Of a stretch of DNA of 64,000 nt, positions 38,301-47,971 are shown one piece after another. A program made the position numbers and the translations under genes. The stretch is taken from positions 1,302,001 to 1,366,000 of the forward strand of contig NZ_PVBS01000002.1 in NCBI RefSeq assembly GCF_002980575.1. Reading direction: 5' to 3'. The stretch is from Sphingobacterium gobiense. Its GTDB lineage: Bacteria; Bacteroidota; Bacteroidia; Sphingobacteriales; Sphingobacteriaceae. A model generated the notes under the pieces. That model worked only from the letters and a program-made list of their open reading frames with translations. It was not told where the DNA came from and did not search any database. The stretch's first letter is position 1. Each line of letters begins with the position of its first letter.

Positions 38301-38522
38301 GGTGGACGCCGCGATGTTGCTGCCCATTACAACAACATTCGCATTCTCTACAGGGTTTTGGTCTTGATCGACCACTATACCCTGGATAGTGCGGGTATTT
38401 TGGGCAAAAGCAATCGTTATAGCACTGATCCACCCTAAAAAAAGGATAATCAACGACCGACGGGAGAGCCCCCAAAAACTCTCCCAATATCTCCAAGGAG
38501 AATTAGTAGATTCTATCATCAT
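35358..38522 (-). CDS. SusC/RagA-family TonB-dependent oligosaccharide transporter (first of the xylan core)
   Basis: A 1054-residue receptor. A long-n-region signal peptide (cleaved near AFAQ, about residue 41) is followed by a carboxypeptidase-regulatory Ig domain (IQGIVVDQDQNPVENANVVV), TonB box ETIVVGYGTQKKES, plug with SPLILVDGVERS and VFGVKGANGVILITT, and the beta-barrel ending FNLGLDITF. It is the first gene of the minus-strand operon and heads the SusC-D-C-D-E-GH10 order typical of Bacteroidota xylan loci. A Met at residue 2 is an equivalent start. It is probably induced by the HTCS, though no binding site could be pinned down. Confidence 0.94.
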   Translation of the reverse strand: MMIESTNSPWRYWESFWGLSRRSLIILFLGWISAITIAFAQNTRTIQGIVVDQDQNPVENANVVVMGSNIAASTDVNGAFILSRVPQNATTIVVSKVGHSRAEVTIGIQDQLRIIINNESIEIEETIVVGYGTQKKESLVGAIAQTTGEVLERTGGVTNLGMALTGNLPGLVTSSSSGMPGGEDPQILIRAQTSWNSSSPLILVDGVERSMSAIDIASVESISVLKDASATAVFGVKGANGVILITTKQGRSGKAVIRGRVNTTAKVASRLPAKYDAYDALSLRNRVIENEIIVDQIGWGNIRPEEILLKYRYPANAEEWDRYPNVDWEKELFRSHAMSYGANANVSGGTDFVTYFGSVDYVREGDLFKSFENNRGYTSNYGYNRVNVRSNLDFNLTSTTKFSTKLFGSNGVRQFPWNSGAQTDNAFWASAYRSSPDAMRPIYSDGTWGWYALRNADVPNSVFNLAVSGLEKRTNTQLTTDFIITQDLSMVTSGLSFRANYSLDNTFVEHERGINDLYNGPPRKWINPETGSITWEEQVDGSTQLDYSDRIRWTTASGALDKGATYRRINYSAQLNYNRQFDKHDVGVMGLFLREKFAVGSMFPRYREDWVFRTTYAYDSRYLFEANGAYNGSEMFGPDYRFDFFPSLSAGWVISNEKFMQSLPFINTLKVRASWGKIGDDNVSGRWLYRDQWAFGGNAQMGSPIQNTPFTFYRITDLGNPNIFWENVEKRNLGIDYSFLNGMLSGSVDFFRDLRTDIIIDGNGRAIPSYFGQTAARANLGSVRGQGYELELNFNHRFANGLRLWANTNMTHAVNEVLFRDDPELLPAYRKQAGWQLGQHRTHIDHGHLASWDDIYGSTERTSNNHLKLPGDYNIIDFNGDGIIDLFDSAPYGYSGSPHNTYNASIGAEWKGLSLFLQFYGVNNVSRTVDFPTFNTYSGSNVAFVEGSYWTKENGGGDVPLPRWGTLTPYAGNATRYLYDGSYVRLKNAEVAYTLSGQIVNRLGINACRIYVNGNNLLLWTKMPDDRESNFAASAGGGAYPTVRRFNLGLDITF

Positions 38523-39120
38523 AGTTTATTTAATTGATTATTAATTTTTAGTAAAGGCACAAATTGGTTAAAAATATTCCTGTGCCCCTCAAATACATTA
38601 TTGCGAATGAATAGGTTTATGGACTGTTTATCTTACGCATATTACTTGTTTAAAATGGTTATATAAATTAGTTACTGCTTCTCGCGCTAAATTTATCACT
38701 GTTATACCAAGACAAATAAAGCGCTGTTTCCGAGTTCTCTATTTCTGTTAGCAATGAAGATGCTCAGGTTTATGAGGATAAATGTCAATAAAACATCTTA
38801 CGTGCTCAAATTTTCTCGTTTCATTCTGATTTCTGTATGTAACATATGATTGTAAGTGTCGTATTATCAGTGTTTTATATTTATAAAATTTGTTTTCTTT
38901 TTTGATTTATAAAATGAGGAGATTTAATAACGGACAGGTGATTTCTCCTTCGTAAATGTTGCATATCCCTTTCTATTTATTTCAATTATGTCTTTTTTAG
39001 TTATATTATCGGTTTTTTATCGAATCCTGTCATGGGTTTATTGATAAAGCGACAAGCAAGTTTGTAATTTAGCCATGAGCTGACTGATGAACACACACGC
39101 ATTTAAATAGATATAAGAAT
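38523..39120. other. Long divergent intergenic region between the SusC operon and the transaldolase operon
   Basis: 598 A/T-rich bases with no credible gene. It must contain the start signals of two large divergent operons. I can support a promoter-like element for the transaldolase side (39041-39072) but no good TAnnTTTG element for the SusC side. No hairpin terminator, RNA gene or clear repeat was seen. The length leaves room for one or more activator sites. Confidence 0.5.
39041..39072 (+). promoter_or_regulatory. Putative promoter of the transaldolase-glycosidase operon
   Basis: TTG at 39041-39043 and TAATTTAG at 39065-39072 are separated by 21 bases, close to the Bacteroidota TTG-N~20-TAnnTTTG pattern with one mismatch. 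The predicted transcript would have a leader of about 40 bases. Confidence 0.35.
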
Positions 39121-39786
39121 ATGCAATTTTTTATAGATACAGCAAATCTTGCCGATATAAAAGAGGCGCAAGATTTAGGAGTTCTGGATGGTGTAACAAC
39201 GAATCCATCGCTTATGGCAAAAGAGGGGATAAGCGGAGATGAAAATGTTAGAAATCATTATAAAGCAATTTGTGCGATCGTGGAAGGCGACGTGAGTGCG
39301 GAAGTAATTTCGACCACATACACGGAGATGATTAAAGAAGGAGAAGAATTAGTCGTTTTGGACGATAAGATTGTCGTCAAGGTGCCGATGACCAAAGACG
39401 GTGTGAAAGCGATTAAATATTTCAGCCAGAAGGGAATCAAAACCAATTGTACATTGGTCTTCTCGGGGGGACAGGCACTTTTGGCAGCGAAGGCTGGAGC
39501 GACTTATGTGTCGCCGTTTATTGGACGGTTAGATGATATTTCCGTGGACGGATTGGCGCTCATAGAAGAAATACGTGAAATCTATGATAATTATGGATTC
39601 GCCACAAAGATTCTCGCCGCATCTATTCGACACAGTGCTCATCTTCTCGGATGTGCCAAAATCGGAGCCGATGTGATGACAGGGCCTTTATCCGTAATCA
39701 TGTCGCTTGTCAACCATCCGTTAACGGATAGCGGATTAGTGCAATTTTTGGCGGATCATGAACGTGTAGCAAAACAGATTAAGTAA
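39121..39786 (+). CDS. Transaldolase, small TalC/FSA-type subfamily
   Basis: A 221-residue (beta/alpha)8 aldolase that acts in the cytoplasm in the non-oxidative pentose phosphate pathway. The start MQFFIDTANL and segment DGVTTNPSLMAKEG are typical. The Schiff-base lysine is Lys87 in VVKVPMTKDG, and later blocks are TNCTLVFSGGQALLAAKAG and YVSPFIGRLDD. The short class includes both transaldolases and fructose-6-phosphate aldolases. Encoding next to transketolase favours transaldolase. It is the first gene of the third operon, nine bases ahead of the transketolase N-terminal half. Its place among xylan genes suggests it is co-induced with pentose release. Confidence 0.92.
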   Translation: MQFFIDTANLADIKEAQDLGVLDGVTTNPSLMAKEGISGDENVRNHYKAICAIVEGDVSAEVISTTYTEMIKEGEELVVLDDKIVVKVPMTKDGVKAIKYFSQKGIKTNCTLVFSGGQALLAAKAGATYVSPFIGRLDDISVDGLALIEEIREIYDNYGFATKILAASIRHSAHLLGCAKIGADVMTGPLSVIMSLVNHPLTDSGLVQFLADHERVAKQIK

Positions 39787-39795
39787 GGCAGTACA

Positions 39796-40653
39796 ATGGT
39801 AATGACTAAGAATAGCATCCATAACCTAGAGGCCATTGCTTCTCAAGTACGGCGTGATATCGTCCGGATGGTGCATGCCTGCCAGTCGGGACATCCCGGT
39901 GGCTCGCTGGGCTGTACGGAGTATCTCGTAGCTTTATTTTTTGAAGCGATGGATCGTCATCGAGAATTTGAGCTGGATGGCATAGGAGAAGATTTATTTT
40001 TCTTATCAAACGGACATATATCTCCGGTATTTTACAGTGTGTTGGCGAGAGCAGATTACTTTGATCCTGCGGAGCTGGTAACTTTTCGTCAGATAGACTC
40101 GCGCTTGCAGGGCCACCCTACAACCCATGAAGGGTTGCCAGGTGTTCGTGTCGCTTCGGGATCGCTAGGTCAAGGCCTCTCTGTCGCTCTTGGTGCCGCA
40201 CAGGCAAAAAAGCTGAATCAGGACAGTCGTTTGATCTATGTATTAATGGGGGACGGTGAGTTGCAGGAAGGGCAAATATGGGAAGCGGCCATGTATGCGT
40301 TCCACAATAAAATGGACAATGTCATTGCCGCTGTAGATTATAACGGAGCGCAAATCGACGGGCCTACCGAGCAAATACTCTCACTAGGTAATCTGCGTGC
40401 CAAATGGGAAGCGTTTGGCTGGGATGTGTTAGAAATAGAAAGAGGAAATGATATGACTGCTGTTGTACGGGGTTTGGAGCTGGCAAAATCCCGTACAGGA
40501 AAGGGAAAACCGGTGATGATCATGCTCCATACGGAAATGGGGAATGGGGTTGACTTTATGATGGGATCGCACAAATGGCACGGTATTGCGCCTAACGACG
40601 AACAATTAGCTGCTGCATTAGCGCAGAATGCGGAAACTTTGGGAGATTATTAA
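39796..40653 (+). CDS. Transketolase, N-terminal (thiamine diphosphate-binding) subunit
   Basis: A 285-residue split-transketolase subunit. It contains the substrate/cofactor segments VHACQSGHPGGSLGCTE and VASGSLGQGLSVALGAAQ and the thiamine-diphosphate/metal motif GDGELQEGQIWEA, followed by YNGAQIDGPTE and SHKWHGIAPN. With the product of the next gene it makes a complete transketolase for pentose phosphate interconversion. A shorter start one codon in (second Met) is possible. Spacing to its neighbours is 9 and 22 bases. The split form is known in many bacteria and is not a frameshift, since both halves have proper ends. Confidence 0.94.
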   Translation: MVMTKNSIHNLEAIASQVRRDIVRMVHACQSGHPGGSLGCTEYLVALFFEAMDRHREFELDGIGEDLFFLSNGHISPVFYSVLARADYFDPAELVTFRQIDSRLQGHPTTHEGLPGVRVASGSLGQGLSVALGAAQAKKLNQDSRLIYVLMGDGELQEGQIWEAAMYAFHNKMDNVIAAVDYNGAQIDGPTEQILSLGNLRAKWEAFGWDVLEIERGNDMTAVVRGLELAKSRTGKGKPVMIMLHTEMGNGVDFMMGSHKWHGIAPNDEQLAAALAQNAETLGDY

Positions 40654-40675
40654 CAGATAGGAGAGGTACTAAAAA

Positions 40676-41638
40676 ATGAAGAAATATACTTATACTGAAT
40701 CCAAAGATACGCGTTCAGGCTTTGGAGCTGGCTTGGTGGAAGCGGGCCGACAGAACGAACATGTGGTTGCGTTATGCGCTGACCTCATCGGCTCTTTGAA
40801 AATGAACGATTTTATAAAAGAATTCCCCGAGCGTTTTTTTCAAATTGGTATTGCAGAAGCTAATATGATGGGCATCGCCTCAGGCTTAACGATCGGTGGA
40901 AAGATTCCGTTTACAGGCACGTTTGCTAACTTTTCGACCGGTCGTGTATACGATCAGATTCGCCAATCCATCGCTTACTCCAATAAAAACGTAAAGATAT
41001 GTGCCTCGCATGCCGGATTGACATTGGGAGAAGATGGTGCAACGCACCAGATGCTCGAAGATATCGGTTTGATGAAAATGTTACCGGGCATGACAGTTAT
41101 TAACCCCTGTGATTTTAACCAAACGAAAGCAGCAGCTTTGGCGCTCGTCAATCATCAAGGGCCAGCTTACCTACGTTTTGGACGTCCTGTTGTACCTAAT
41201 TTCACACCGTATGACCAAGTCTTTGAAATCGGAAAGGCGGTGATGTTGAATGAGGGAAGGGATGTCACGATTATTGCTACCGGACACTTGGTATGGGAAG
41301 CGATCAAAGCAGGGGAGTTATTGGAGCGCCTTGGCATAGATGCTGAGATTATCAATATTCACACCATCAAACCCTTGGATGCAGAAGCGATTTTAGACTC
41401 GATCAAGAAAACCGGATGTGTGGTAACGGCAGAAGAGCACAATCGTTTTGGTGGTTTGGGCGATAGTGTTGCACAATTATTGGTACGTGAATTTCCTACG
41501 CCACAGGAATACGTTGCGGTTGACGATAGTTTTGGCGAGTCGGGCAAACCTGCTCAGTTGATGGAAAAATATGGTTTGAATGCGGAAGCTATTATTATTG
41601 CTGTGCAAAAGGTTTTGGCTCGGAAGGAATTACAATAG
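40676..41638 (+). CDS. Transketolase, C-terminal (pyrimidine-binding) subunit
   Basis: A 320-residue partner of the preceding subunit. The pyrimidine-binding half has FFQIGIAEANMMGIASGL, with the Glu that activates thiamine diphosphate, and then FTGTFANFSTGRVYDQIRQ. The C-terminal domain contains TAEEHNRFGGLGD. It supplies the second half of the active site. It is encoded 22 bases after the N-terminal subunit and 36 bases before an esterase gene. No xylose isomerase or xylulokinase gene follows, so the upper pentose steps must be encoded elsewhere. Confidence 0.94.
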   Translation: MKKYTYTESKDTRSGFGAGLVEAGRQNEHVVALCADLIGSLKMNDFIKEFPERFFQIGIAEANMMGIASGLTIGGKIPFTGTFANFSTGRVYDQIRQSIAYSNKNVKICASHAGLTLGEDGATHQMLEDIGLMKMLPGMTVINPCDFNQTKAAALALVNHQGPAYLRFGRPVVPNFTPYDQVFEIGKAVMLNEGRDVTIIATGHLVWEAIKAGELLERLGIDAEIINIHTIKPLDAEAILDSIKKTGCVVTAEEHNRFGGLGDSVAQLLVREFPTPQEYVAVDDSFGESGKPAQLMEKYGLNAEAIIIAVQKVLARKELQ

Positions 41639-41659
41639 ACCGTGTTGTCTAATTCCTAA

Positions 41660-42502
<843 letters not shown>

Positions 42503-42526
42503 AAGCCTATTCCTAAGCAAAATAAT

Positions 42527-44998
42527 ATGAGTTTAAAAGGATATTTGAGTACATTAACCCTTATAGGACTGTCCGTTATGGTCGTATGTAGTAATTCGTA
42601 CGGACAAGAGGGCGACCGACTGAAACTATCGTATGACAAGCCCGCAGACGCGAAAGTCTGGGAGCAGGCATTACCCATAGGCAATGGACGCTTGGGCGCG
42701 ATGGTATACGGAATACCGCAGCGCGAAGAGTTGCAACTCAATGAAGAAACCATTTGGGGAGGCGGGCCCTATCGTAATGATAATGAAAAGGGAGGAGCGG
42801 CGTTGCCTCAAATCCAACAATTGGTCTTTGCCGGCAAAACGGACGAAGCGGACAAGCTCATCAATGAGACCTTCTTCACCAAGACGCACGGTATGCCATT
42901 TCAGACAGCTGGAAGCGTCATCATGCATTTTCCAGGTCATGAAGCCTATGCCGATTATACGCGTGGATTAGATTTAGAGAAAGCAGTAGCAACCTCTCGA
43001 TATACCGTAGATGGTGTGACCTATACCCGCGAAGTATTTTCATCTTTTGCGGAAGACGTCATTGCCATGCAGCTGACCGCTAGCAAAAAGGGAGCGTTGA
43101 ATTTCACCTTGGAGTATAGTAATCCCTCCGAGCATAGAGTTTTTAAAGATGGTAGCCGTTTAGTCTTGGAGGGAAGAGGCACAACCCACGAAGGTATCAA
43201 TGGTAAAATAGTATATCGAGCATATACAGCTGTTAAGCATAAAGATGGGAAAGTAGCATTGACCGATAATACATTACAGGTATCTGACGCGACTTCCGTT
43301 GTTGTTTATATTGCTATCGGAACTAATTTTGTTAACTATAAAACGCTGGATGACAGTCAGATGTATCAAGCTTCTGTCAAGCTTGATTTGGCGGAGAAAA
43401 AAAGTTTCAAAACAGCACAAAAGAAGCATAGTGCGCTTTATTATAAGCAATTTGGCCGCTTTTCGTTGAACCTGGGAAAGGTGGTTGATTCCGTACGGAC
43501 TATCACCGAGCGTATAGCGAATTTCAAAACGACACAAGACCCCGCTTTAGTAACCCTATTGGCTCAATTTGGTCGCTATTTGTTAATCAGCTCGTCACAA
43601 CCCAGCGGGCAACCAGCTAATTTACAGGGTATCTGGAATAATTCGTTGCATCCGGCATGGGATAGTAAATACACGATCAATATTAATACGGAAATGAATT
43701 ATTGGCCAGCCGAAATAACCAATCTTTCGGAAACCCATGAGCCTTTATTTCAGATGATTAAAGAACTGAGCGAAAGTGGTAAAGAGACGGCGAAAAAGCT
43801 TTACGGAGCAGATGGATGGGTGGCACACCACAATACGGATATTTGGCGCGTAACAAGTCCTATAGATTTTGCAGCGGCCGGGATGTGGCCTACTGGCGGA
43901 ACTTGGCTCACACAACATCTCTGGGAACACTATTTATACACGGGTGATCGGGAGTTTCTGCTTGATGTATACCCCGTTATGAAAGGCGCAGCAGACTTTT
44001 TATTGACAACCCTTATTGAACATCCGAAATACGGTGAAAAAAGTTGGTTAGTTCTTTCTCCATCGGTCTCACCGGAACATGGGCCTATCTCGGCAGGTGT
44101 TACGATGGACAATCAATTGGCTTTTGATATGCTGACCCGTACAGCAGTAGCGAATGAAATATTGGGGAAAGACGCCTCGTATAGGGCGAAGCTTTGGGCA
44201 ACAGCCGAACGTATTCCGCCTATGCAGGTGGGAAGACACACCCAACTGCAGGAATGGCTAGAAGACCTTGATGATCCGAAAAGCGAGCATCGACACGTAT
44301 CGCATCTATATGGGTTATATCCTGGTAATCAGGTTTCTCCGTATCGGACACCTGAACTTTTTGAAGCTTCTCGCAACTCGTTAAACTATCGGGGAGATTT
44401 GGCGACGGGATGGTCGATCGGCTGGAAGGTCAACCTATGGGCGCGTTTGTTGGACGGTAACCATGCGTATAAAATCATCAATAACATGTTGACGCTAGCA
44501 GATGGTCAAAATAAAGAGGGAAGAACCTACCCCAATTTATTCACGGCACATCCACCTTTTCAGATTGATGGTAATTTTGGTTTGACGGCGGGCGTAGCAG
44601 AGATGCTAATCCAAAGTCATGATGGCGCGGTACATTTATTACCGGCGATTCCGGATATCTGGCCAACAGGCACCGTGAAAGGGATCAAAGCACGGGGTGG
44701 ATTTGAAGTGGATATACGATGGGAAAACAGTGAGGTACAGGAGGTAACGGTGGTTTCGGCTATCGGAGGAAATCTACGACTGCGTTCGCACGTGCCATTG
44801 ACGGGTAAAGGACTGAGGGCGGCTTCCGGTAAGAACCCTAATAGTTTGCTAAATGCGCTTGAAGGTGCTGAAGCGATGGTTTCGGGGCAGGCTTCTTTGA
44901 AAGGAAATGATTTGCGGAAGGTTTATGAGTACGATGTGGCTACGGTAGCCAGCAAAGAATATAATTTCTATAAAAATAACACGATAATCCATGAATAG
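42527..44998 (+). CDS. GH95 alpha-L-fucosidase/alpha-L-galactosidase
   Basis: An 823-residue inverting enzyme with a signal peptide ending near NSYGQ. It has an N-terminal beta-sandwich (ALPIGNGRLGAMVYG, LQLNEETIWGGGP), an (alpha/alpha)6 barrel and a C-terminal beta domain. The active-site blocks are INTEMNYWPAEITNLSE, with the two asparagines used with water, and LSPSVSPEHGP, with the general acid Glu, as in the Bifidobacterium enzyme. Members split either L-fucose or L-galactose. In a xylan locus alpha-L-galactosidase fits, because complex cereal glucuronoarabinoxylan carries L-galactose. The last eight bases overlap the next gene. Confidence 0.9.
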   Translation: MSLKGYLSTLTLIGLSVMVVCSNSYGQEGDRLKLSYDKPADAKVWEQALPIGNGRLGAMVYGIPQREELQLNEETIWGGGPYRNDNEKGGAALPQIQQLVFAGKTDEADKLINETFFTKTHGMPFQTAGSVIMHFPGHEAYADYTRGLDLEKAVATSRYTVDGVTYTREVFSSFAEDVIAMQLTASKKGALNFTLEYSNPSEHRVFKDGSRLVLEGRGTTHEGINGKIVYRAYTAVKHKDGKVALTDNTLQVSDATSVVVYIAIGTNFVNYKTLDDSQMYQASVKLDLAEKKSFKTAQKKHSALYYKQFGRFSLNLGKVVDSVRTITERIANFKTTQDPALVTLLAQFGRYLLISSSQPSGQPANLQGIWNNSLHPAWDSKYTININTEMNYWPAEITNLSETHEPLFQMIKELSESGKETAKKLYGADGWVAHHNTDIWRVTSPIDFAAAGMWPTGGTWLTQHLWEHYLYTGDREFLLDVYPVMKGAADFLLTTLIEHPKYGEKSWLVLSPSVSPEHGPISAGVTMDNQLAFDMLTRTAVANEILGKDASYRAKLWATAERIPPMQVGRHTQLQEWLEDLDDPKSEHRHVSHLYGLYPGNQVSPYRTPELFEASRNSLNYRGDLATGWSIGWKVNLWARLLDGNHAYKIINNMLTLADGQNKEGRTYPNLFTAHPPFQIDGNFGLTAGVAEMLIQSHDGAVHLLPAIPDIWPTGTVKGIKARGGFEVDIRWENSEVQEVTVVSAIGGNLRLRSHVPLTGKGLRAASGKNPNSLLNALEGAEAMVSGQASLKGNDLRKVYEYDVATVASKEYNFYKNNTIIHE

Positions 44999-46556
44999 AT
45001 TTTCAACCATTTTAAAAATGTTCACCTGTATAGGGTTAATTGGTTTCTTTGACGTTTCCTATGCGCAAAAAGCGAAAAATCCAATCATCTTCGCTGACGT
45101 GCCGGATATGTCGATGATTCGTGTGAGAGATACCTACTACATGAGCAGCACCACGATGCACATGAATCCGGGGCTCCCGTTGATGAAGTCGAAAGACTTA
45201 GTGAACTGGGAACTGATTGGCTATGGTCATACATCGTTGCAAGATAAGGATGAATTGAATTTGAATAATGGCAAGAGCACCTATGGAAGGGGTACATGGG
45301 CTAGTAGTATCCGATACCACAACGGCATGTATTATGTCAGTACTTTTGCACAGACTACGGGTAAGACTTATGTCTATATCACCAAAGATATAGAAAACGG
45401 TCCTTGGGAAATCAAGGAGTTCGAACCCCTGATGCACGACCATACCCTCTTTTTTGAGGATGATAAAATATACATGATATGGGGTGGTGGGAAGCTCAAT
45501 ATGGTTGAGCTTAAGTCTGATTTTTCGGGAATTAAGCCAGAAACGCAGCGCGTGCTGATCGAAAATGCAACCTTGCCGGGTACGCCGGCAGGGACAAAAG
45601 GTGGCTTGCCAGCGGAGGGGTCGCAACTGTTTAAAGTGAACGGAAAATACTACCTGTTCAACATATCATGGCCGCCGGGCGGGATGCGTACCGTGATTGT
45701 ACATCGGGCAGATCAACTAGAAGGGCCATATGAAGGCCGTGTGGTTCTACAGGATAAGGGTGTTGCACAGGGCGGACTTATCGATATGCCTAACGGAGAA
45801 TGGTATGCTTACCTATTTCAAGACTACGGCGCGGTAGGCCGGATTCCGTTTATGGTTCCCGTGAAATGGGAAGATGGCTGGCCCGTTTTGGGCATAGACG
45901 GTAAGGTGCCGATGGAATTGGATCTTCCGGCTAGCAAAGGGCTTATACCCGGTATTGTCCATTCCGACGACTTCAGTCGAAAAAATGGCGAGCCTGGTTT
46001 ACCGCTGGTGTGGCAATGGAATCACAATCCGGCAGATCATCTTTGGTCGGTGAGCGAGCGTAAAGGATACCTGCGTCTCAAAACGGATCGTATAGACGAG
46101 GGTTTCTTACAAGCGAGGAATACCTTAACGCAGCGTACGATAGGTCCCACTTGTGTAGGGTCGACAGCAATCGATGTATCAAAAATGAAAGACGGCGATT
46201 TCGCAGGGCTTTCTCTTCTGCAAAAAAACTATGGTTTGGTCGGCGTGCGTATGGAAGGCGATAAAAAATCGCTGGTTATGGTCAACGCAACAACCGGTAC
46301 GCCGGAAGAGGTTGCGGACATCTCTGTAACCCAACAGACACTATATTTAAAGGCCGAATGCGATTTCACAAATAAAAAAGATGTGGCTAATTTCTTTTAT
46401 AGCTTGGATGGAAAAAAATGGAACCCCATCGGAACGGAGTTAAAGATGGCTTATACTATCCCGCACTTTATGGGCTATCGTTTTGGTTTATTTAATTATG
46501 CAACAAAGACTCCTGGTGGATATGTCGATTTTGATTATTTCGAAATCGGTCAATAA
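44991..46556 (+). CDS. GH43 (subfamily-12-like) beta-xylosidase/arabinofuranosidase with C-terminal beta-sandwich
   Basis: A 521-residue exported protein (signal ending SYAQ). GH43 catalytic residues: base Asp in [11 protein letters not shown], tuning Asp in [11 protein letters not shown], acid Glu in [12 protein letters not shown]-terminal concanavalin-like domain (about residues 325-520) is of the type fused to exo-acting GH43 enzymes. The start overlaps the GH95 end by eight bases and the stop codon overlaps the possible start of the next GH43 gene (TAATG). Translation of this run of genes is therefore probably coupled. Confidence 0.88.
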   Translation: MNRFSTILKMFTCIGLIGFFDVSYAQKAKNPIIFADVPDMSMIRVRDTYYMSSTTMHMNPGLPLMKSKDLVNWELIGYGHTSLQDKDELNLNNGKSTYGRGTWASSIRYHNGMYYVSTFAQTTGKTYVYITKDIENGPWEIKEFEPLMHDHTLFFEDDKIYMIWGGGKLNMVELKSDFSGIKPETQRVLIENATLPGTPAGTKGGLPAEGSQLFKVNGKYYLFNISWPPGGMRTVIVHRADQLEGPYEGRVVLQDKGVAQGGLIDMPNGEWYAYLFQDYGAVGRIPFMVPVKWEDGWPVLGIDGKVPMELDLPASKGLIPGIVHSDDFSRKNGEPGLPLVWQWNHNPADHLWSVSERKGYLRLKTDRIDEGFLQARNTLTQRTIGPTCVGSTAIDVSKMKDGDFAGLSLLQKNYGLVGVRMEGDKKSLVMVNATTGTPEEVADISVTQQTLYLKAECDFTNKKDVANFFYSLDGKKWNPIGTELKMAYTIPHFMGYRFGLFNYATKTPGGYVDFDYFEIGQ

Positions 46557-46588
46557 TGAAAGGCAATAGAGAAATAATTAATAATACA

Positions 46589-47971
46589 ATGATTACAAAA
46601 AGATATTTCTGTCTGTTTTTGCTTATCGTATTAGGCGGAGGACATGCTGTCAATGCACAAAATCCCATTGTACAAACAATGTATACCGCCGATCCGGCAC
46701 CTATGGTTTACAATGACAAAATGTATTTATATACCAGCCACGATGAAGACAATTCTACCTGGTTTGTCATGAACGATTGGAAGCTCTATACCACGGAGGA
46801 TATGGTCAATTGGACAGACTATGGGGTTATCGCCTCTTATAAGACATTTCATTGGGCAAAAGGAGATGCTTGGGCAATTCAGGTCGTCGAGCGAGACGAT
46901 AAGTTCTATTTATATGCGCCGATAACTTCGGCTATTAACAACCGTCCGGCAATCGGCGTCGCTGTCTCAGACAGCCCTTATGGGCCCTTCTATGATCCGC
47001 TGGGGCATCCACTAGTACAGACCAAGGAAGGCGATATCGACCCTACTGTGTTTATAGACGATGATGGGCAAGCTTATCTATATTGGGGCAATCCATTTCT
47101 GTATTATACGAAACTGAACGAAGATATGATTTCCCTGCGTGATAGTATTACAGAAGTTCCCATGACTTCGGAAGCTTTCGGTGTGCGTGAAGGAAATGTG
47201 GAAAAGAGACCCACGCTCTATGAGGAGGGACCATGGTTATATAAAAGAAAAAACTTGTATTATCTATTGTGGGCTGGTGGGCCTATACCAGAGCACCTCG
47301 GGTATTCTACCAGTGAATCACCTGTCGGTCCGTGGAAGTACGGCGGAACATTAATGCCAACGGAAGGACGCAGTTTTACGAACCATCCGGGAGTTATTAA
47401 TTTTAAAGGGAAAACATATCTGTTTTATCACAATGGCGCATTGCCGGGGGGCAGCGGTTTTACACGTTCTGTCGCGGTGGAAGAAATAAAGTTCACCAAA
47501 GAGGGCGCGATCACACCTTTAAAAATGACGAAGGGAATTACCGATCCGCTGAAGCCATTGAATCCATACCAAAAGACAGAAGCAGAGACGATCGCATGGT
47601 CCGAACACGTCAAAGCAAAGCAAAATGCGGAGGTTGGCGTATTCGTACAAGCAGTGCAAGACGGTGCCTATACGAGCGTAAAGAACGTAGATTTTGCTGC
47701 GGGAGCTTCTCGATTTACCGCCCGGATTGGAACAACTCACAACACAGGTGTCACGATGGAAGTCCGTTTGGATGGAATAGACGGACAGTTACTGACAACG
47801 ATAGAAGTGCCGCGGACGGGAGGAGATAATAGATGGGTATTAGTGTCAAGTGATATTCCAAAGGTCTGGGGGAAGCACGACGTCTATTTTGTCTTCAAAG
47901 CAAAAAATAAGCCCGGCATAATTATGTATTTTGATTATTGGATGTTTTCTAAAGAAGATCAGGATGGATAA
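46589..47971 (+). CDS. GH43-CBM6 arabinoxylan-acting glycosidase
   Basis: An exported enzyme of 460 residues from the chosen start. GH43 propeller (about 25-310): base Asp in [12 protein letters not shown], tuning Asp in [13 protein letters not shown], acid Glu in [16 protein letters not shown]6-type module follows (about 330-455: KTEAETIAW ... [10 protein letters not shown]), which usually binds xylan. A frame extension to an ATG at 46556 would overlap the upstream stop as TAATG. I prefer 46589 because it gives a clean signal peptide ([23 protein letters not shown]) behind an A/T-rich leader. Arabinofuranosidase activity on arabinoxylan is typical for this architecture. Confidence 0.87.
   Translation: MITKRYFCLFLLIVLGGGHAVNAQNPIVQTMYTADPAPMVYNDKMYLYTSHDEDNSTWFVMNDWKLYTTEDMVNWTDYGVIASYKTFHWAKGDAWAIQVVERDDKFYLYAPITSAINNRPAIGVAVSDSPYGPFYDPLGHPLVQTKEGDIDPTVFIDDDGQAYLYWGNPFLYYTKLNEDMISLRDSITEVPMTSEAFGVREGNVEKRPTLYEEGPWLYKRKNLYYLLWAGGPIPEHLGYSTSESPVGPWKYGGTLMPTEGRSFTNHPGVINFKGKTYLFYHNGALPGGSGFTRSVAVEEIKFTKEGAITPLKMTKGITDPLKPLNPYQKTEAETIAWSEHVKAKQNAEVGVFVQAVQDGAYTSVKNVDFAAGASRFTARIGTTHNTGVTMEVRLDGIDGQLLTTIEVPRTGGDNRWVLVSSDIPKVWGKHDVYFVFKAKNKPGIIMYFDYWMFSKEDQDG

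Noticed and set aside
39796..41638. Possible frameshifted full-length transketolase
   Set aside because: The two halves have separate proper starts and stops, a 22-base gap and match the known split-transketolase arrangement.
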